DNA of 10,243 nucleotides from Euperipatoides rowelli (taxonomy: Eukaryota > Onychophora > Udeonychophora > Euonychophora > Peripatopsidae): the NCBI GenBank assembly GCA_003024985.2, contig PXIH01S0013148.1. The stretch is one strand, 5' to 3'. Numbering within the stretch: the first letter of the stretch is position 1; each line of letters starts with the position of its first letter. Below, one piece after another: positions 7,613-10,243 of this stretch. The notes below the pieces were generated by a model. That model was given only the letters and a program-made list of their open reading frames with translations. It did no database searches and was not told where the DNA came from. The translations under genes were made by a program, and so were the position numbers.

Positions 7613-7751
7613 TCCATTACATTTTTTTTTGTTTCTCATTCCTTTTTCTTCATTTCCTATTGCCTTACAAGAGAATTAAACTAATTAAACCATTCATTTA
7701 GACAAGAAATCAAAAGTGAAGAATATATGAAATATGATCTCCTCATATGTG

Positions 7752-7816
7752 ACTTCTAGACTTAATATAGTTCTGGCACATAACCAGATGACATCATTTA
7801 TGACACATTCATTTAT
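7752..7816 (+). repeat. Diverged tandem duplication, copy A (offset 124 bp)
   Basis: ACTTC, AGTTCTGG(C/T)ACATA, then ATCATTTATGAC and ATTCATTTAT follow in the same order and nearly the same spacing in copy B at 7876-7940. The similarity covers about 65 bp. It looks like an old local duplication or two units of a minisatellite. Confidence 0.65.
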
Positions 7817-7875
7817 ATCTCATACATGAATGTTTTCACTTCATATATCATGTGACTTCCTATTTATAAAACATA

Positions 7876-7940
7876 ACTTCCGGGTCTCACACGAGTTCTG
7901 GTACATATCAGGTGCTATCATTTATGACTTATTCATTTAT
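7876..7940 (+). repeat. Diverged tandem duplication, copy B
   Basis: This is the second copy of the unit at 7752-7816. It contains CCGGGTCTCACACGAG in place of a more A+T-rich stretch, so several CG sites survive here that are lost or changed in copy A. Confidence 0.65.
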
Positions 7941-8577
7941 AACACATCCATTTATGGAATATATGAGATGTAATGCTGATTATATTTGGGAACATTAGAA
8001 AAATGTTTGGAAATGATAAAATCTGGGGTGAGAACTGAGTGGGTTATTTTTCAGGAATTTTGTTCATTAGAAAATAATTCTTGAAAGTATTTAGGTGTAA
8101 AGGGATGAGCAAACATTTTCCTATCAGTCAAAACACATATCATAACCATAAAAATTTGTGAGTGGGACAAAGTAACACCAGGTTTGGACAAGATTGGCCA
8201 AATTTTTTTAAAAATAAAAAGGACATTTTTATTCAGCAATATATCTGAAATTGCTGTGATATTTATTCAAAACCTTAAAATTAATATGAAAAATTATTAA
8301 CTTCCCAGAACAGAAATTGAAGGCTTGCACAATATTCTTTGGTTAAAATAAGTAGAAAAGTGGGCTAAAGTATCCCCCAGTTTACGGTACCAGAAAAATA
8401 CTTCAAATTCTGCTCTATCGTATTGTAAGTTTATAATAAATTTGCTGTGTTGAATCAAAGTTGTAAAGATGTTTTATGTATTTATGCAAACATGTTGCAC
8501 ATAATCAATGACAGTCTGTTGTTATCATAATTATTGCAAACAATGCAACAAATCAAAATCATTTGTGAAACTTATAC

Positions 8578-8621
8578 AGTTTTATTAATATTATATTATA
8601 CAGTATATTATTAATGAAACT
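8578..8621. repeat. A+T-rich hairpin, 18-bp arms
   Basis: The arms 8578-8595 and 8604-8621 are reverse complements at 16 of 18 positions, with an 8-nt loop. TATACAGT occurs just before the left arm (8573-8580) and again at the loop/right-arm boundary (8597-8604). Confidence 0.7.
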
Positions 8622-8779
8622 GAATAATTTTTGAGAAATTATTTGATATACAAATTTATTGAAAGTTTAGATTTCAGACAGAGAAAAAAAGTATCTTTTA
8701 ATGAAAACAATGACAAATGAACACCAAACATAAATATTAGCATATACAATTAAGGCAATTATTTGAATTAATCTGAGTA

Positions 8780-8795
8780 GGAGGGAGGGGTGGGG
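8780..8795 (+). other. G-rich run (two-tier quadruplex type)
   Basis: GG, GGG, GGGG and GGGG are separated by single bases (A, A, T). Only three of the runs have three or more G, so a stable three-tier quadruplex is not assured. Confidence 0.45.
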
Positions 8796-9344
8796 TATTA
8801 ATTGTAGCTTTGACTTCTTATATTAAAAATGGACCAATAAAAAACCTATAAATTGTGAAGAATTTATCACAGAACAAGAGAAGAAGATTAAAGGTCTATC
8901 AGCCAAGGCAAATTATTGTCATATTTGCATTCAGATCAGCAAATTTTCAAGAATAAGATATCCCCAGGGTGAGATTTTTTTTTGAACGACTAGAATTTTC
9001 TAGCTGCTGCTGACTGGAATTGTATTTCCAATGTTTAAATGATTTCTAGGTTACTGCTTATATATACAATAATAAACAGACTTTACATTGAATATGTTCA
9101 AGATTAGCAAACAAATGCATCAATATTTAAATTTTATTTGAAAAGAATAAAAAAATAAAATAGAGCAAATGGCTTAGTTTTAAAATAATGGTTTATAAAA
9201 GTTATGACATTTTGCTATTCAAACTTTAATAAAATCAAAACAGAAATGAGAACACCTGACGATTTATAAATTTTGTTGAATAATTATGTGACAATTCCAA
9301 ATGTTTAACTTTTAGACAATAAAGTTATCAATTTCTTTAAATTT

Positions 9345-9360
9345 GTATATATATATATAT
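9345..9360. repeat. TA dinucleotide microsatellite followed by T run
   Basis: A GTATATATATATATAT tract runs directly into a homopolymer of T beginning at 9360. Confidence 0.9.
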
Positions 9361-9561
9361 TTTTTTTTTGCAAAATAAGCAATTATTTTAAAGGGAATTA
9401 TTTTTCTACTCAAATTTACATGTCAAGTCAGTCTAAATCTTTTAATTTTTTTTTAAAACAATTGTCAAGGGATTTATGAAATTTTGATTTTCAGGTAGCC
9501 AAATGAAATTATTAATCAAACCACCAAACAAAAAAAATCTATCTCAAATAGGAAAGACTCA

Positions 9562-9585
9562 GGGGAATGGGTATTGGGGGTGGGG
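9562..9585 (+). other. Canonical G-quadruplex motif
   Basis: The runs are GGGG, GGG, GGGGG and GGGG, with loops AAT, TATT and T. This satisfies the standard G3+N1-7 pattern and is conspicuous in A+T-rich DNA. No promoter or exon is visible next to it. Confidence 0.6.
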
Positions 9586-9655
9586 TAAGTTGTTCCAAAA
9601 TCGGGAGAAATCAATTTTTTTAACCTATGTAAAATAATAAGAACTAATAATCCAG

Positions 9656-9678
9656 TATTGGTCTAAATTCGACCAATA
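9656..9678. repeat. Perfect 8-bp inverted repeat with CCAAT cores
   Basis: TATTGGTC (9656-9663) and GACCAATA (9671-9678) are exact reverse complements around a 7-nt loop. Each arm carries an ATTGG/CCAAT core, so this is either a hairpin or a pair of convergent CCAAT boxes. Confidence 0.65.
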
Positions 9679-9889
9679 AGAAAATTTCCTTTGTAAAAAG
9701 CCGCCACAACGCTAAACAATGAATGTTTTAAATTTATCTATAAATTTTAGCTATTGCACTTCCTCTCCATATAAACTTTAACTCTGCCAAATTTTACACT
9801 CCTCCTTGCGCCCAATATGCTTAAAAAGGGATCCAAAGTTTTCCCTTCATGTATTAATATATAAATATAGTGTTTATGCTTACAGGATA

Positions 9890-9910
9890 TACAGTACATC
9901 AAGTACTGTA
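9890..9910. repeat. Perfect 8-bp inverted repeat
   Basis: TACAGTAC (9890-9897) and GTACTGTA (9903-9910) flank a 5-nt loop, ATCAA. It is a compact hairpin with no known role. Confidence 0.65.
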
Positions 9911-10162
9911 TTTCGGTCATTTAATTAATAGACAGTATGCTTTAACATAATATTTATTTTCAAAACTACTTTGATAACGTATACGATGGAATTTAATTTT
10001 GGATTAATTAAGAGACAATACAATTAATTATATTAATACAAATAGTGTTTGTTTGTTTTGCAATGGTCCCCATATTCAGAACAAAGGCCTAATAACTGAC
10101 CCTGGTGGTGTCTTTTTTAAAAATTGATAGCAGTATNTTTTTACAGTTCTAACCTTTCTAAT

Positions 10163-10243
10163 AAGGTGCGTACACACGTAGACATTTTTGTTTATAGATT
10201 AGCTGTCTGACATTGTTTGTTAAGTCTCTGAGAAACTGTCGTC
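10163..10243 (+). mobile_element. Possible DNA-transposon terminus running off the window
   Basis: AAGGTGCGTACACACG starts abruptly after A+T-rich DNA. It resembles the GGTGCGTAC-type ends of short DNA elements that I associate with insect genomes. The sequence stays relatively G+C-rich to the window edge. The other end is not available and there is no coding sequence here, so the family is undetermined. Confidence 0.3.

Larger units (their letters stand above)
6597..7740. other. Noncoding stretch with no recognised gene
   Basis: The region is T-rich and slightly less A+T-rich than its flanks. A very short frame at 6612 (ATGGCTGCTAGCTGTAAATAG) ends after five codons. A 50-codon open stretch around 6990-7145 has no recognisable domain. 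It includes AATAAA at 7444-7449 and a weak inverted repeat (7-bp arms, TATGGCT/AGCCATA, 7379-7411). It may be an untranslated exon or intron; nothing decides. Confidence 0.4.
7941..10162. other. Long A+T-rich noncoding region
   Basis: About 2.2 kb without a convincing coding frame on either strand. It holds hairpins at 8578-8621, 9656-9678 and 9890-9910, G-rich runs at 8780-8795 and 9562-9585, and a TA repeat at 9345-9360. Most likely intron or intergenic DNA. Confidence 0.5.

Noticed and set aside
8051-8239. 62-codon minus-strand frame
   Set aside because: No recognisable motif, no splice or promoter signals that fit, and the length is within chance for this region.
6787-8604. Recurring ACAGTAT words (near 6789, 6971, 7164 and 8600)
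   Set aside because: A seven-base A+T-rich word is expected a few times by chance in 10 kb, and spacing and flanks are not consistent.
1-10243. tRNA genes, CRISPR arrays, bacterial promoters or operons
   Set aside because: No tRNA B-box (GGTTCGAANCC) with a fitting A-box was seen, no regularly spaced repeats were seen, and the splice signals and transposon types indicate a eukaryotic genome.

Overview
This window looks like a stretch of nuclear DNA from an invertebrate animal, most likely an arthropod. It is strongly A+T-rich and gene-poor, with no long open frames. It carries spliceosomal splice signals, a single short exon with clear immunoglobulin-domain coding, and scattered decayed transposable elements. 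The insect-like assignment is an inference from the element types (RTE-type LINE, mariner-like helix-turn-helix remnant, hAT-type MITE) and from a candidate 74-nt intron. Isolated ambiguous bases occur at 21, 429, 680, 1445, 5293 and 10137. No complete protein-coding gene, tRNA, rRNA or CRISPR array is visible.

Layout. Positions 1-905 have the highest coding potential on the + strand: a TATA-like box (333-342), a well-formed 74-nt intron (509-582) and an open frame that continues in phase across it to a stop at 900-902. I do not recognise the product; a retroelement gag is one possibility. Positions 1664-1971 are a non-autonomous hAT-type element (MITE) with CAGTGTTGG ends, mirrored G and C tracts and a near-perfect 8-bp target duplication. 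A 15-bp palindrome at 2234-2248 matches the CTCF core consensus. Positions about 2340-3102 are a 5'-truncated, frameshifted RTE/BovB-like LINE on the + strand, ending about 18 nt from the best gene feature of the window. That feature is a 134-nt exon on the - strand (3253 to 3120), encoding the second half of an I-set immunoglobulin domain, most like those of the DCC/neogenin/protogenin family. Much of the window is therefore probably intron of this minus-strand cell-surface receptor gene, but no second exon was found.

From 3254 to 5720 I see only A+T-rich DNA with simple-sequence patches. A mariner-like element remnant begins near 5724 and contains a degraded transposase helix-turn-helix at 5834-5920; its possible other end is near 6594. 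Diverged duplications lie at 6275/6557 and 7752/7876. The right part (7950-10150) is noncoding, with several short perfect hairpins and G-quadruplex-type runs. At the right edge, from 10163, a sequence resembling a DNA-transposon terminus runs off the window.

The features do not form a pathway. The functional content is one receptor exon, one possible small + strand transcription unit, and mobile-element debris within or around introns.
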